The position numbers and the translations under genes were made by a program. Of a stretch of DNA of 64,000 bases, positions 54,800 through 64,000 are shown piece by piece. Under the pieces are notes generated by a model that saw only the letters and a list, made by a program, of their open reading frames with translations, did no database searches and had not been told where the DNA came from. The DNA comes from Selaginella moellendorffii. Lineage: Eukaryota; Streptophyta; Lycopodiopsida; Selaginellales; Selaginellaceae. Each line of letters starts with the position of its first letter. Positions within the stretch are counted from its first letter, which is position 1. Where the stretch lies: the NCBI RefSeq assembly GCF_000143415.4, contig NW_003314261.1, forward strand, positions 5,139,251-5,203,250, written 5' to 3'.

Positions 54800-55257
54800 G
54801 GAGGGGGTGCTATCAGGAATCCCCGAATTCCCCAATTCTTGCTACATTCTTGACTCTCGCCGGATTCCTGACCTACAGACCACATTCCTGATTCTCAAGA
54901 TACTTCCCTATTTCTGACTCTCGAGACACTTCCCTATTCCTGACTCTCAAGACACTTCCCTATTCCTGACTCTCAAGACACTTCCCTATTCCTGACTCTC
55001 TGATTTACTGGACAATTCCTGAGTCTCGAGCCACATTCTTGATATTGATGTGGCGCCTCCTCAACCTCAACTATATTTAGGCCGTCCTCGATCCAAGAGT
55101 GGTGGAGCTTCATCAACCTATAGTATATATAGGTTAGCCTTGTTCCATTTCTCCACAATCTGAATCAACACCAGTCTAAGGCCTCTTCTTTGTTTCCATT
55201 AGTTTTTCTCTTTGTCTTTTGCATTTTCCAGTCTTAATCTTGTTGGGGGTCTTGAAA

Positions 55258-55820
55258 GGATTTATATCTTCCATTGGTGCAATTTACTTACAACAATAGC
55301 CAACACAGTGGAACCAAGCTAAGTCCTTACTTTGCCATGTTTGGAAGGCATCCTCGAACAGCGGTGGAGTTGAGATTGCATTTGAGTAAGGACGTTCAAG
55401 ATAAGCTTGATTCCGAGGCAACTGATCTGGCCACAGAACTTGATGAGATTCTGGTGGTGTGCAAATGGAATTTGCAAGCAGCTCAAAATAGAGCGGAGAA
55501 GTTTGCTAATGAGCATCGCCAATTCTGGGAATATAAGGTGGGTGATCTCGTCTTTGTGCGCGTGATCTTTCCGTCAAGTGAGCGGCGGAACACCTTAGTG
55601 CCTTTACGGACAGGGAAGAGTGATAAACTTTCCTATCGATATGCTGGTCCATATGAAGTGCTGGAGTGCATTGGTAAAGCGGCTTATAGGGTGCAGCTGC
55701 AAGCTGGGGTAAAAATTCATCTAGTATTTTATGTCAGCCAGTTGAAAGGTGTACTATCTCGGAGTGACGGGCCCAATGCCTCCTTGATATATATGGCTGT
55801 AGAAGATGGATCAGGAGCTT
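55258..55820 (+). pseudogene. Element 2 integrase C-terminal part, right of element 3
   Basis: Frame resumes after the second GGATT: LPLVQFTYNNSQHSGTKLSP, YFAMFGRHP, VGDLVFVRV, KLSYRYAGPYEVLECIG and VFYVSQLK, ending in a stop at 55818-55820. The collinearity with 49588 shows element 3 was inserted within the integrase gene. No chromodomain is seen on this element. Confidence 0.9.
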
Positions 55821-56363
55821 GAGCAGGGTTCCCCAGAAAGGGTGATCACCGGTACAACTCGTCCTTGGGACAAGGACTTTGTTGGGGGGGAAGAATTGTT
55901 AGGCGCCAGCTTTGACTATGTGGTCAATGTCGGTCAAAGGGAGGCTTAAGGGTATATTAAGGCATGTTAGGGTAAGGGACTTAACCTACCCTAGGGCTCA
56001 TAGTGGAGCAATGGCGTAGTGGAGCTTTTGAGGTAGTTCGGGGGTGGTTGGGTGGTGAGGATGGCGTAGCATAGTTTAGGGTGACTAGATCTTTGTCTTT
56101 TTGTGCCAATTCAATTCTTGTGGCTGATAAGTAGGGCAGGAATATTTTGAAGGATATTAACATGGTGAACCTAGTAGACCCTAAAAGAAGGACCATGGTG
56201 ACCAGATAGTGGCCTAAGTATGATTGCAGACGATCATTCCCTGATGAGAGGAAGGATTGTTAGGCACTAGGTCAGGATAATAGGATAAAGAAAGGGCCCT
56301 GCAATCAAGTAATCACCCCTTTAGCCAGTTGTCTTAGGGTGTAAGGGATAGGATCCTAACATT

Positions 56364-56762
56364 GAAAGTCTTAGCATCTGAAGGCTATGGGTTATGAAGG
56401 TAAGAATGAAACTGAATCAAAATAACTACTATGTAAGTTTAAGATCTGATTTGGGCATGTTTCAAAACCTTAAGCAGAGCCATTTTTTAAAACATCTCAA
56501 AGTATAGTTTCCTATCAGAGAAAGTGTTGACATCTCCATTTCTTTTTGTTTTTACAGGAGTATGTTTTTTTTTTTTCTTGGTTGTTAATTATGATTTATG
56601 AAAAGTGTCTAGATTTGCTTATTTGGCATATCTACAGAATGTAAAGATTGCCTTGAACACAATGGTATTTTTCACATCATCATGACATCACTAATCCATT
56701 TTATTTCTTTTAGATGAGGATCAAATTTACACTTAAATTTAAGATAAAAGATGACACTTCGC
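56364..56762 (-). repeat. Inverted copy of the 24240-24430 / 16440-16690 spacer
   Basis: No gene. The left end (TTGAAAGTCTTAGCATCTGA) is the reverse complement of sequence at about 24411-24430; the rest matches 16440-16690 in reverse. This orientation is opposite to that of the other units, as expected for the inverted segment. Confidence 0.8.
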
Positions 56763-56909
56763 AAAGGAACTTTGAAGACAAGGTCCTTTGGCTTGGCTTG
56801 TGGCTCTACTTTTGCTACAACATCACATTCTCTACTTGCCACCACAACACACATTGGGACGGGAGCCAAGAGAATCAGTTGAAAAGGACCTCGTCCTCAA
56901 AGTTCCTTT
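56763..56909. repeat. Inverted-repeat element, inverted copy
   Basis: Same element as 16275-16421, reverse orientation. Arms at 56763-56789 and 56883-56909, about 93-nt loop. Confidence 0.7.
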
Positions 56910-56924
56910 GCCAACTGTCAATCG

Positions 56925-57160
56925 CATGATAAGTGGCAGCAATGCTGCCACCCACAACCAATGCTATGGTTGAAGCCTTAGCGGAAAGACCTGCAGCTCC
57001 TGTAGATTGGAGAATGCGGCACAGAATTCCTACAGGAACAGCACCTCCCTAAAGACTCATCAGACTCACCGCTGCCGACCCAGTGCTGATCCTGCAGCCC
57101 CAAAACCCGCAGCTGCAAAAACTACGGCCGGTGTTGCTCCTTTCCACCCACTATTCACAA
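56925..57160 (-). pseudogene. ISG12/FAM14-like relic, inverted copy
   Basis: Reverse complement of 16030-16265 with the same frameshift and stop (GGAVPAGILCRILQS and AAGLSAKAS on the minus strand). The shared lesions show that the relic was already dead before the unit was duplicated. Confidence 0.55.
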
Positions 57161-57800
57161 TGCTTGCAGGACAGCTAGGCTATTTAAATAGAGGCAAAAT
57201 GCCATGGTTGACTTCAATGTTCAAGTACCTTACAAAGCATCACCAAAGGCACAACAAGGCGTTAGACGAGACAAGCACCAGATAGATTGACAAGTAGCCT
57301 TTTCGTTCCGCTGGCAATAGCATTGTGCTATACCCAGGCACGGCAACTCATCATGGATCTGGGCGGGCTGGCAGCAGGAGAACGTGGACACCAGTTGTAG
57401 CACACCTGATTACGATGAGTACACTGCAAAGTCGTTAGGAATATCGAGCTCCTGGACTTTGTCACAAAAGCAGACCACCGGCTAATTACGCTACAGATCA
57501 TGACCCAGGCACGAAGGCGAACAGTGTCATCACTCACTCATTTTCAAGCTCAAAAGCGATGCAGACCGCCTACAATGCAAAACACTTAAAGCCATTGGAA
57601 GGAATGAAAGCAGGCGCACGCCACGGGAAGGACTGGACAGGCCAGAGGCGTTGTGCAAAACGCTGCGGCACCAGAGGATTCATCTCTATGCGGATTTCAT
57701 GTCACAGATTTATTTGCTTTGATAGTGTTTGTGGTCCATGGCCATCATCTCTCATTCTCTATTAAAATATTTCGAGATAGAATTAAAAACCCTCACGGCT

Positions 57801-58609
57801 ATGGTGTCACTAGGAAATATTTCCACCCCAGCCACGATCTTTCCCACTCGCTACGCTGCTGCTGCCGGATCGAGCAAACACCAATGCCGAGCTTCCATCG
57901 CCACGAGGGATGAACTGCTAGGGCTCATCTCCGACGATGAGAGAGGGCTGAGAAGCCAGAAGGACAAGAGGAGAAAAGAGAGGATTCTTCGCGCATTCGA
58001 GGCGCTCGCTGCCGAGTCGGCGAGCTCGGATGGAATCACCACCGATTCGCGCCTCTCAGGGACGTGGAGGATGCTGTGGACGACCGAGAAGGAGCAGCTC
58101 TTCATCGTGGACAAGGCGCCTCTATTTGGCACTCGCGCTGGCGACATTCTCCAGGTGAAAGAACAAAGACCACAGGAATGAAATCTAGGCTCTTGTTCTA
58201 TGCAGGTGATCGATGTGGGCGAGAATCGATTAAACAATGTCATCACATTTCCACCCTCTGGAGCGTTCGTGGTGGCCTCCACGATGGAGGTTGTCTCGGA
58301 CAAGAGAGTGGAATTCCAGTTGAGATATACTCCAGTGGTGATTCCTTTGATATGTTCTTCTGGCCATAGGTTTACTGGTGCGCTTCTTCGAAGTGATACC
58401 TGGAGTTTACCAGTTCCTCCCTTCGGTAAAGGCTGGTAAGTTTTTACAGATTTTACCAGTACAAATAATTGGAGCGATCTATTAGGTTCGAATCCGTATA
58501 TCTGGACGAGCATATTCGGCTGGCCAAGGATATTCGAGGAGACTTTCTCGTGGTTGAGAGGGCGCCATATGATTGGATAGACGAAGCGGACTTTTGGAGC
58601 TTGACATAA
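57801..58609 (+). CDS. Plastid-lipid-associated protein / fibrillin, copy 3 (intact)
   Basis: Exons 57801-58154, 58206-58318, 58370-58435 and 58486-58609: 657 nt, 218 aa, all GT/AG, introns of 50-51 nt. Leader MVSLGNISTPATIF is plastid-transit-like. The domain is as in copy 2, with SLPVPPFGKGW unmutated; differences in the leader are few (SSKHQCRASIATRDE instead of SRKHQCRASIAARDE). The next gene downstream on the same strand is the secreted family copy G, 136 nt away. The opposite orientation relative to copies 1 and 2 is explained by the 16.4-kb inversion. Confidence 0.88.
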
Positions 58610-58678
58610 AATCACAGATATACTCGTCGCAAAAGTCCTGCTTATGGGTGGCCTAAAAGTTTGGTGTGATTTGTCGAG

Positions 58679-58686
58679 TATTTAAA
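58679..58686 (+). promoter_or_regulatory. TATA-like box of copy G
   Basis: TATTTAAA 59 nt before the ATG at 58745, preceded by GATTTGTCGAG as in the other copies. It lies only 70 nt after the fibrillin stop codon, so the two genes are tightly packed. Confidence 0.6.
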
Positions 58687-58744
58687 GGCATGAATGTCCC
58701 TCAGATTGATAACTCACACTATCTAAGTAGATTAAATCGAAGAA

Positions 58745-59347
58745 ATGGCAAAATCAAACATTGTGTTTATTCTCCCACTTGCATGCCTCCTCCTTGCTAG
58801 TGTTCTTCATGTTTCAGCTGATGTTAGTGGAGACCTCTCTGGTATGCCATAACTTGGTCTAAAGTTTTGTTTGTTAACTCTTAAATCGTTCTGACAAGGC
58901 ACTATAAGGTCTCTAAAGGAGGTACTTCCCACAGATGAACCTTCATCAGCACCAGACTTTGGTGTCCCACTGGATGTAGTTGACAAAGTACTTGAATTAG
59001 TCACTCAACTTATAGCCAGTCTAAAGGACCTCGTCCTCAAAGTTCCTTTGCTATGTGTCATCCTTTATCCGGTGATTATCATCCTTGAGATCATTGTGAT
59101 TTACATCCCTGGTGGGTTTCCTTGCCCAATTATCATTGAAGTCATTTGCAAGTATCTGGGCAATGCCATTCCTGTGTGGACTCCAATCAAGTTCATCAAA
59201 GTTGATCTAACTGTTATTGTGAGCCTCACCACAACTATCAAGCTTCTGCAGAGTGTGATTATCCTTGTTACTCCAAACAGTTGCATTTTCCTTGTGCTGA
59301 GTGCACTGGTTAATATCCTTCAGTCGGTGCTGGGATTACTCTATTAA
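58745..59347 (+). CDS. Copy G: small secreted hydrophobic 4-Cys protein, unknown family
   Basis: Intact: exon 1 58745-58841 (signal peptide MAKSNIVF...ACLLLASV), 57-nt intron, exon 2 58899-59347; 181 aa, stop TAA after LLY. Predicted protein is identical or nearly identical to copy D. Four Cys in LLCVILYP, FPCPII, VICKYLG and NSCIF. The mature chain is about 60 percent Ile/Val/Leu, but charged or polar breaks (KDLVLK, CKYLGN, IKFIKVD, TTTIK) recur every 15-20 residues, so classic transmembrane helices are short; a beta-rich or lipid-binding secreted fold is possible. Function unknown. Confidence 0.72.
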
Positions 59348-59815
59348 GCTCTATGTTTAAAATAAAATAAATCTTGAATTAAATGTGTTTTTTAAACTGG
59401 AAATTCATTTCTTTTTCAACTGGTGAGAAGTTTAGCTTTACAAACCACCATTTAGACCTATATTGACAATGCCAAATTTTTCTTGACATCTACACATGCT
59501 TATGCTAGCTATAGATAGATTCAGTTCTGCCAGCCTTCAGCTAGCCCCTCGCAGCTGCTACAGCAACTTAGTCCCCTTGTAAAGACGGACATGCCCTTTG
59601 TAGTGTGATGTCAACAATTCTGAAGTTCACTTTCTTGTCACGTACAAATAACTGGAACGATTGGTTTGAATCCAATAACTGGACGAGTATATTCGGCTGT
59701 TCTCCTATTTTGAAAAGCGATTCAATGAGATATAATGAAATATTCAAGATATACTCATTGCAAAAGTCCTGATTTACGTTACAGGTGGCTTAAAAGTTTG
59801 GTGTGATTTGTCGAG
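59348..59815 (+). repeat. Spacer between copies G and H, shared with 17056-17523 and 13340-13836
   Basis: No gene supported. The sequence is the reverse complement of the spacer between copies C and D, differing at very few positions, and resembles the spacer between A and B. The near identity of two non-coding spacers 40 kb apart shows recent duplication. Confidence 0.8.
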
Positions 59816-59872
59816 TATTTAAAGGGATGACTCACACTATCCAAGAAATGTTAGAAAATTAAATTGAAGAAA

Positions 59873-60428
59873 ATGGCAAAATCAAGCATAGCATTCGTTC
59901 TCCCACTTGCTTGCCTCCTCCTTGCGAGTGTTGTTCATGTTTCAGTGTTAGACAGTGATGTTAGTGGAGACCTCTCTGGTATAGTATATATAACTTGGTC
60001 TAAAGTTTTGTTTGACTCTTTGTCCATGTAAATTTGTTTGCAAGGCGCTATGAGATCTCTAAAGGAGGTACTTCCTACAAATGGAACTTCATCAAACATT
60101 GGTGTCCCACTGGATGTAATTGACAAAGTACTTGAAATAGTCACTCAAGTTATAGCCACTCTAAAGGACCTTGTCCTCAAAGTTCCTTTCCTATGTGTCA
60201 TCCTTTATCTGGTGATTATCATCCTTGAGATCATTGGGTGCCATTTGCAAGTATCTGAGCAATGCCATTCTTGTGTGGACTCCAATCAAGTTCATCAAAG
60301 TTGATCTAACTGTTATTGTGAGCCTCACCACAACTATCAAGCTTCTACAGAGTGTGATTATTCTTGTTGCTCCAAGCAGTTGCATTTTTCTTGTGCTGGG
60401 TGATATCCTAATAACATTACTCTATTAA
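59873..60428 (+). pseudogene. Copy H of the unknown secreted family (deletion frameshift)
   Basis: ATG 59873, exon 1 to 59978, 66-nt intron, exon 2 from 60045. Normal through LVLKVPFLCVILYLVIIILEII, then about 41 nt covering IYIPGGFPCPII are missing (junction near 60238), which shifts frame. The other half remains in a second frame with CKYLSNAILVWTPIKFIKVD and ...SSCIFLVL; the 3' end has a further small deletion before LLY-stop. TATA-like box at 59816-59823. It is the inverted counterpart of copy C's position. Confidence 0.82.
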
Positions 60429-60601
60429 GCTTTGATAAAATGCACAATTTTTAAAAATTATTGTTTTAAGCTTTGCCTTTTTCCAACTAATGCCACTAAG
60501 CTGGATCCTCAATTTCATAAATGAATACTTTAATTAAACTTTGAATAAGTACATAAAGTTTTACTTTTCATTTAATCTTAGACAGTCTTGGACTTGATCC
60601 T

Positions 60602-61560
60602 TGTTGAGATCCACCCAGATCTCCTGGCAGGAATCACTTATATATTCCATACAAAGGAGGAAAAGAGAGAAATCGGAAGAGGGGAGAGAAGAAATTAGAA
60701 CCCCAAAAATATAATTTACCTTATGTACCGTGTTCTCATTTTATGAGGAATCCTTGCCATACCTTGTTCACCAAGTCTAAATTGTCCAAGCCAAAACCAT
60801 CTAAGAAAGGCAATGAGAATGCTTCATAACATCACACCCCTCCCCAAAAAATGTCTATTGGTCCCTCAACAGTCGCAGAAACAAGTGGTTCCAACTAAAA
60901 GAGAGTGCATAGCTGGTGGAATTGCTTCTGATCAACCCAGGTGTCAAGTAATGAATCATGTCCAGTGAATTTGGAAGTGAGGAATATAATTTTTGCAAAG
61001 AGTTATAAAGCCCACTGCTACCACTGCCTCTGGCTGAAGGAGTGTATGGTCACCCAATACCACCCAAGACTCTAGTATAGTAGCAGAAATGCTGGGAGTT
61101 GGTGATGGTCCCATATGAAGCTTCAGCTAGGAGACATGGAAGACATCATATAGCCGTGATGAGCTGGGAAGCTGCAACTGATAAGCAACCTCATTGACTT
61201 GAGCCATCACTTCAAATGGTCCAAAGAACTTTGGATGCAGCTTCGAACAAGCTAAAGCCTAATGTCCCAAAGTATGCCTTTCTGGATGAAATTTGATGTA
61301 AACAAAGTCACCCACCTTGAATGATCGAAATGACCTCAGTCAATTATCACCTTCATAGAATGATGGGCTGTGTCCAGTTGCTTATGGAGTAGGAGCTGAA
61401 AAGCTTCCATCTCTTGAATATGCTGTAAAACATCCTGTTCACTTGAAGTTTCACCTAGGACTGGAAACTCCTGAATTTCTTTCCCATAAAGAGCTGTGAA
61501 CGGAGCCATACTGATAGATGAGTGAAAAGTAGTGTTGTAAGCAAACTCTGCAAATGGTAA
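60602..61560 (-). mobile_element. Element 1, displaced 3' portion (integrase end and 3' LTR), inverted
   Basis: On the minus strand from 61560: integrase end in broken frames (FAYNTTFHSSIS, ALYGKE, SFKVGDFVYIKFHPERHT, KFFGPFEVMAQVNEVAYQLQLP, YDVFHVS), a spacer, the polypurine tract (minus TTTTTTGGGGAGGGG, 60851-60837) and the 3' LTR 60836-60602 (TGTGATGTTATG...GATCTCAACA). It matches the LTR at 40879-41109. The first integrase residues pick up where the + strand copy stops at 45121. Confidence 0.9.
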
Positions 61561-61624
61561 AAGGGGTGATCACTTGATTACAAGGCCCTTTCTTTATCTT
61601 ATTATCTTGATCTGGTGCCTAACA
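61561..61624 (-). mobile_element. Element 2, displaced left half of an LTR, inverted
   Basis: On the minus strand: TGTTAGGCACCAGATC...AAGTGATCACCCC, equal to the first 62-64 bases of the 104-bp LTR seen whole at 46364 and 56258. Its remaining part is the sequence that starts at 45122. Confidence 0.9.
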
Positions 61625-61763
61625 TTTAGTGACCATTCTGTCCAACTAGATCCAGTCTGATGCTGATGAAGTTTCATTTATAGGTAGTACCTCCTGTAGA
61701 GTGCCTTGCAAAAAGATTTAACAACAAAACTTTAGAAAGCAAGTTTGCCATTGATTTTGCCAT
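61625..61763 (-). pseudogene. Copy J of the unknown secreted family (remnant)
   Basis: Closest to copy E: start codon 61763 and an almost completely deleted exon 1, the intron tail, and the beginning of exon 2 (TGCTGATGAAGTTTCATTT on the + strand, coding NETSSAS in reverse). It stops at the LTR half (61624); the former continuation is the sequence now at 56364. Confidence 0.7.
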
Positions 61764-61922
61764 TTTCTTCGACTTTTTCATCTAATGTTGCTTAGTTATC
61801 AATCTGAGGCACAACATATGAACAAAGGAGCAAAGGGCTACAAGTTTACCCTTTATCTAATTAAATTTATACAATCTTTAAAGCCAGAAGCCATCCACAT
61901 CGGCAGAGTGGCCTTTAAATCT

Positions 61923-62360
61923 ATGAGACTGAATCTTTCAGCTCAGAGTTTCCGTGCGCGTGCTGGCATACCCTCAGGTTTCAAGGGATCTTCTCAACAC
62001 AAACCGCTGTTCACCATCGGCATGAGGTGTTTTCTTTTGTTCAAAGAGGCGAAAAACATGCTGTTGGCGTTTGCTGCTGTTTCGGCTGGAGGGCCGGTCA
62101 TAGATTCTGCGGGCATTGAGCTGTCGGTTTCGGGGTGGCAGGGTCAGTGCCGGGTCAGCAGCGGCGAGACTGATGAGTCTCTACGGTGGTGTTGTTCCTG
62201 CCGGAAGTGTTTGTGCCATTCTCCAGTCTCTCCAGGTGCGCATGGCTTTCTGCTACAGCCACTACCACAGCATCTTTTCTGGGTAGCGGCACTGTGCCAC
62301 TTGCGTCACCTGATCATGCCTAGTAGTATATTAGTCTGTTCAATAAATACTACTTGGTCG
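61923..62360 (+). pseudogene. ISG12/FAM14-like gene relic (best 3' part)
   Basis: ATG at 61923 begins MRLNLSAQSFRARAGIPSGF and runs to LLAFAAVSAGGPVIDSAGIE. In a second frame SAGSAAARLMSLYGGVVPAGS and CAILQSLQ follow (62145-62236), ending at a GTGCGC that could be a donor. The combined order matches Ifi-6-16/ISG12 (..A.SAA..MS..GG.V.AGS..A.LQS). Compared with 24.9-25.3 kb this copy keeps the LQS part but has lost bases before SAGS (GTGGCAGGGTCAGTG instead of GTGGCGGGTATCAGTG). Frame breaks argue for a pseudogene. Confidence 0.5.
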
Positions 62361-62866
62361 CAGCTTTCACCTTGAGTTCTGAATGGCTGTCCTAGTGAGC
62401 GAACTGATTCAAGTGAGAGTGTGCTAGGCGCGCGAGCTGCACCAAGCTCGATCGAGGTGCTGGGGATGGTATTCTTGCAATCGATCGTTTCTTGTGCCTT
62501 TGTTCTTACTCCTAAGCTCTGGCCTTCTTGGTGATGTTGCCATCAAGTCAAAGGCACATGCCAAGTCCATGACCCCGAGAGGAATCTTAGCTTTAGTGTG
62601 AAATGGACAATGACTTTGTTGCAATGCATGTCCAGCTGAGGATGCCATTTTGGATACAACAGGATTTTCATAGCCGTTTTAATTAGAGAAACGATCAAGC
62701 ACAATCTAGATTCTGTTCTCCAAACTCCAAAATCCGCAAAGGGTTTCTGTCCAAGGACGAATCTCGTGCATTGAGAATGCGGGGGATGGGGGCGATCTGA
62801 CATCATGTTTAAAATTAGTAGAGTTTTATTTTATTGTTTATTTTAATCTTTATCAGCTATTACAGG

Positions 62867-63481
62867 TTAATAGAGTAATGCAAGCACGGACTTAAGGATA
62901 TTGACCAGTGCACTCAGCACAAGGAAAATGCAACTGTTTGGAGTAACAAGGATAATCACACTCTGCAGAAGCTTGATAGTTGTTGTGAGGCTCAAGATAA
63001 CAGTTAGATCAACTTTGATGAACTTGATTGGAGTCCACACAGGAATGGCATTGCCCAGATACTTGCAGATGATGCCAATGATAATTGGGCAAGGGAAGCC
63101 ACCAGGGATGTAGATCACAATGATCTCAAGGATGATAATCACGGGATAAAGGATGACACATAGGAAAGGAACTTTGAGGACGAGGTCCTTTAGACTGGCT
63201 ATAACTTGAGTGACTATGCGAAGTACTTTGTCAACTACATCCAGTGGGACACCAATGTCTGATGAAGTTCCATTTGTAGGAAGTACCTCCTTTAGAGATC
63301 TCATAGTGCCTTGCAAACAAATTTACATGGACAAAGAGTCAAACAAAACTTTAGACCAAGTTATATATACTATACCAGAGAGGTCTCCACTAACATCACT
63401 GTCTAATGCTGAAACATGAACAACACTCGCAAGGAGGAGGCAAGCAAGTGGGTGAACAAATGCTATGCTTGATTTTGCCAT
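62867..63481 (-). CDS. Copy I: small secreted hydrophobic 4-Cys protein, unknown family
   Basis: Intact: exon 1 63481-63376 (106 nt, includes the three extra codons of the LDSDV variant), 66-nt intron, exon 2 63309-62867; 182 aa. This is the most divergent intact copy: LPTNGTSSDIGVP in the spacer, FLCVILYP, IIIGIICKYLGN, ILSLTTT and LKSVLALLY. All four Cys and the WTPIKFIKVD block are kept. Changes relative to B, D and G are conservative, which suggests selection on the protein. TATA-like box at 63550-63557. Flank similarity pairs it with copy F. Confidence 0.72.
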
Positions 63482-63549
63482 TTTCTTCAATTTAATTTTC
63501 TAATGTTGCTTGGATAGTGTGAGTTATTAAGCTGAGGGGCATCCATGCC

Positions 63550-63557
63550 TTTAAATA
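63550..63557 (-). promoter_or_regulatory. TATA-like box of copy I
   Basis: TATTTAAA on the minus strand, 69 nt before the ATG, in the family promoter context. Confidence 0.6.
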
Positions 63558-63675
63558 CTCGATGAATCGCACCAAACTTTTAAGCCACCTGTAAAGCAAA
63601 TCAGGACTTTTGTGGCCAGTATATCTTGAATATTTCATTTTATCTCATGTAATCTCAATTTGTGCGTCACACTTA

Positions 63676-64000
63676 AAAATGAACCTTCCTGGGAAAGTAA
63701 CTTCTTTCAATGAGTCTTTGTAGAGTCAAATGAGTGTTGCTCCTCATGACAACATGAGAGTGGAGAAATCATTGCTTGTCCCTAGCCTCTTCAGCAATCT
63801 TCATGAGAACCACTGCTAGGAAGCTCACCCAGGGCTGTCCACAAGTAGGGCAATGAACACAAATCTGCTGGTCTTAACAGATCTTTATCATGATGTACTC
63901 TTTGAATGTTTATAGATGCCATTGTACTGCAACCTCCACTCCACACGCTCCAAGTCTGTTAGTCAAGTATCTTCCCAAAACACACTCTTATTCCACTCCC
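63676..64000. other. Right edge, no gene seen
   Basis: Similarity to the flank of copy F ends near 63672. Beyond it I find no supportable gene or repeat up to the window end. Confidence 0.4.

Larger units (their letters stand above)
49589..55257 (+). mobile_element. Element 3: Ty3/gypsy chromodomain retrotransposon (chromovirus), nested, TSD GGATT
   Basis: 5' LTR 49589-50009 (421 bp), 3' LTR 54810-55257 (448 bp); both start T(G/A)TCAGGAATCCCCG and end GGTCTTGA(C/A)A. The length difference is one extra 26-bp minisatellite unit. Target duplication GGATT at 49584-49588 and 55258-55262, inside the integrase of element 2. Purine tract GAGGAGGGGGTGC (54797-54809) precedes the 3' LTR. No tRNA-Met-type PBS is visible right of the 5' LTR. 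Gag, protease, RT, RNase H, integrase and a terminal chromodomain are all present with only a handful of breaks, so it is the youngest large element here. Confidence 0.95.
45122..56361 (+). mobile_element. Gypsy retrotransposon element 2 (104-bp LTRs), carrying nested element 3
   Basis: Begins at 45122 in mid-LTR (TTTAGCCAGTTGGCTTAGGG), with a degenerate PBS (ATCAGAGCAG). Gag lies at 45180-46162, extra LTR copies at 46364-46962, protease near 46970-47220, RT-RNase H 47293-48705 and integrase 48895-49588 continuing at 55258-55820 after nested element 3. A G-rich tract (55882-55892) and non-coding tail with a second purine tract (56245-56257) lead to the 3' LTR 56258-56361 (TGTTAGGCAC...ATCCTAACA). 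The missing LTR half is found inverted at 61561-61624. Confidence 0.9.

Noticed and set aside
59048-59347. Separate 99-codon protein starting within copy G
   Set aside because: It is the 3' part of exon 2; the full gene starts at 58745 with a signal peptide and an intron.

Overview
The window is plant nuclear DNA, most likely from a lycophyte of the Selaginella type. The genes are plant or plastid-directed: a 13-lipoxygenase, a plant-style malonyl-CoA decarboxylase, an ankyrin/CbbX-like AAA protein, a NEET protein, a theta GST, plastid fibrillins, a LOG-type cytokinin enzyme, a CRM-domain protein and an AMP1-like peptidase. Introns are very short, often 50-70 nt with clean GT/AG ends. The genus is an inference from these traits, not from a search. 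A 100-N run at 6831-6930 shows a draft assembly.

Layout. 1-6.6 kb is dense, intact, GC-richer gene space: LOX (-), malonyl-CoA decarboxylase (-), ankyrin-AAA (+) and NEET (+). 6.6-11.2 kb is AT-rich and holds a decayed Ty3/gypsy element on the minus strand. A complete GST follows at 11.45-12.49 kb.

12.7-26.3 kb and 56.4-63.5 kb carry a segmentally repeated locus. Its unit contains (i) a two-exon gene for a small secreted, very hydrophobic protein with four conserved Cys that I cannot place in any known family, (ii) a plastid-lipid-associated protein (fibrillin), (iii) relics resembling ISG12/FAM14 (Ifi-6-16) proteins and (iv) a short imperfect inverted repeat built on the unknown family's own core sequence. 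I count ten copies of the unknown gene (A-J): four intact (B, D, G, I) and six broken. A 3.06-kb copia element with a TGGTC target duplication sits in one unit; the matching empty site is present in its paralogues.

26.9-39.8 kb is a graveyard with some possibly live genes: a LOG pseudogene lacking its first exon, an orphan P-loop NTPase (-), a tRNA-Gly(UCC)-like sequence without a normal T arm, a CRM-domain gene with a one-base frameshift, an AMP1/glutamate-carboxypeptidase-like gene lacking its catalytic Glu pair, and an ankyrin-PGG gene (-) split by a miniature LTR element (TRIM) and by a triplicated 29-bp unit.

40.9-61.6 kb is a nest of LTR retrotransposons. Element 1 (gypsy, +) breaks off inside integrase at 45121; its remaining integrase end and 3' LTR lie inverted at 60602-61560. 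Element 2 (gypsy, 104-bp LTRs) begins at 45122 in mid-LTR; the missing LTR half lies inverted at 61561-61624. One inversion of about 16.4 kb (45122 to about 61560) explains both and also explains why family copies G and H and fibrillin copy 3 point the opposite way from their paralogues. Element 3, a chromodomain-bearing Ty3/gypsy element of 5669 bp, is nested in the integrase of element 2 with a GGATT target duplication.

Genes on the left serve oxylipin synthesis, malonyl-CoA turnover, probable Rubisco-activase-like remodelling and Fe-S handling. No operon logic applies in this eukaryotic sequence.
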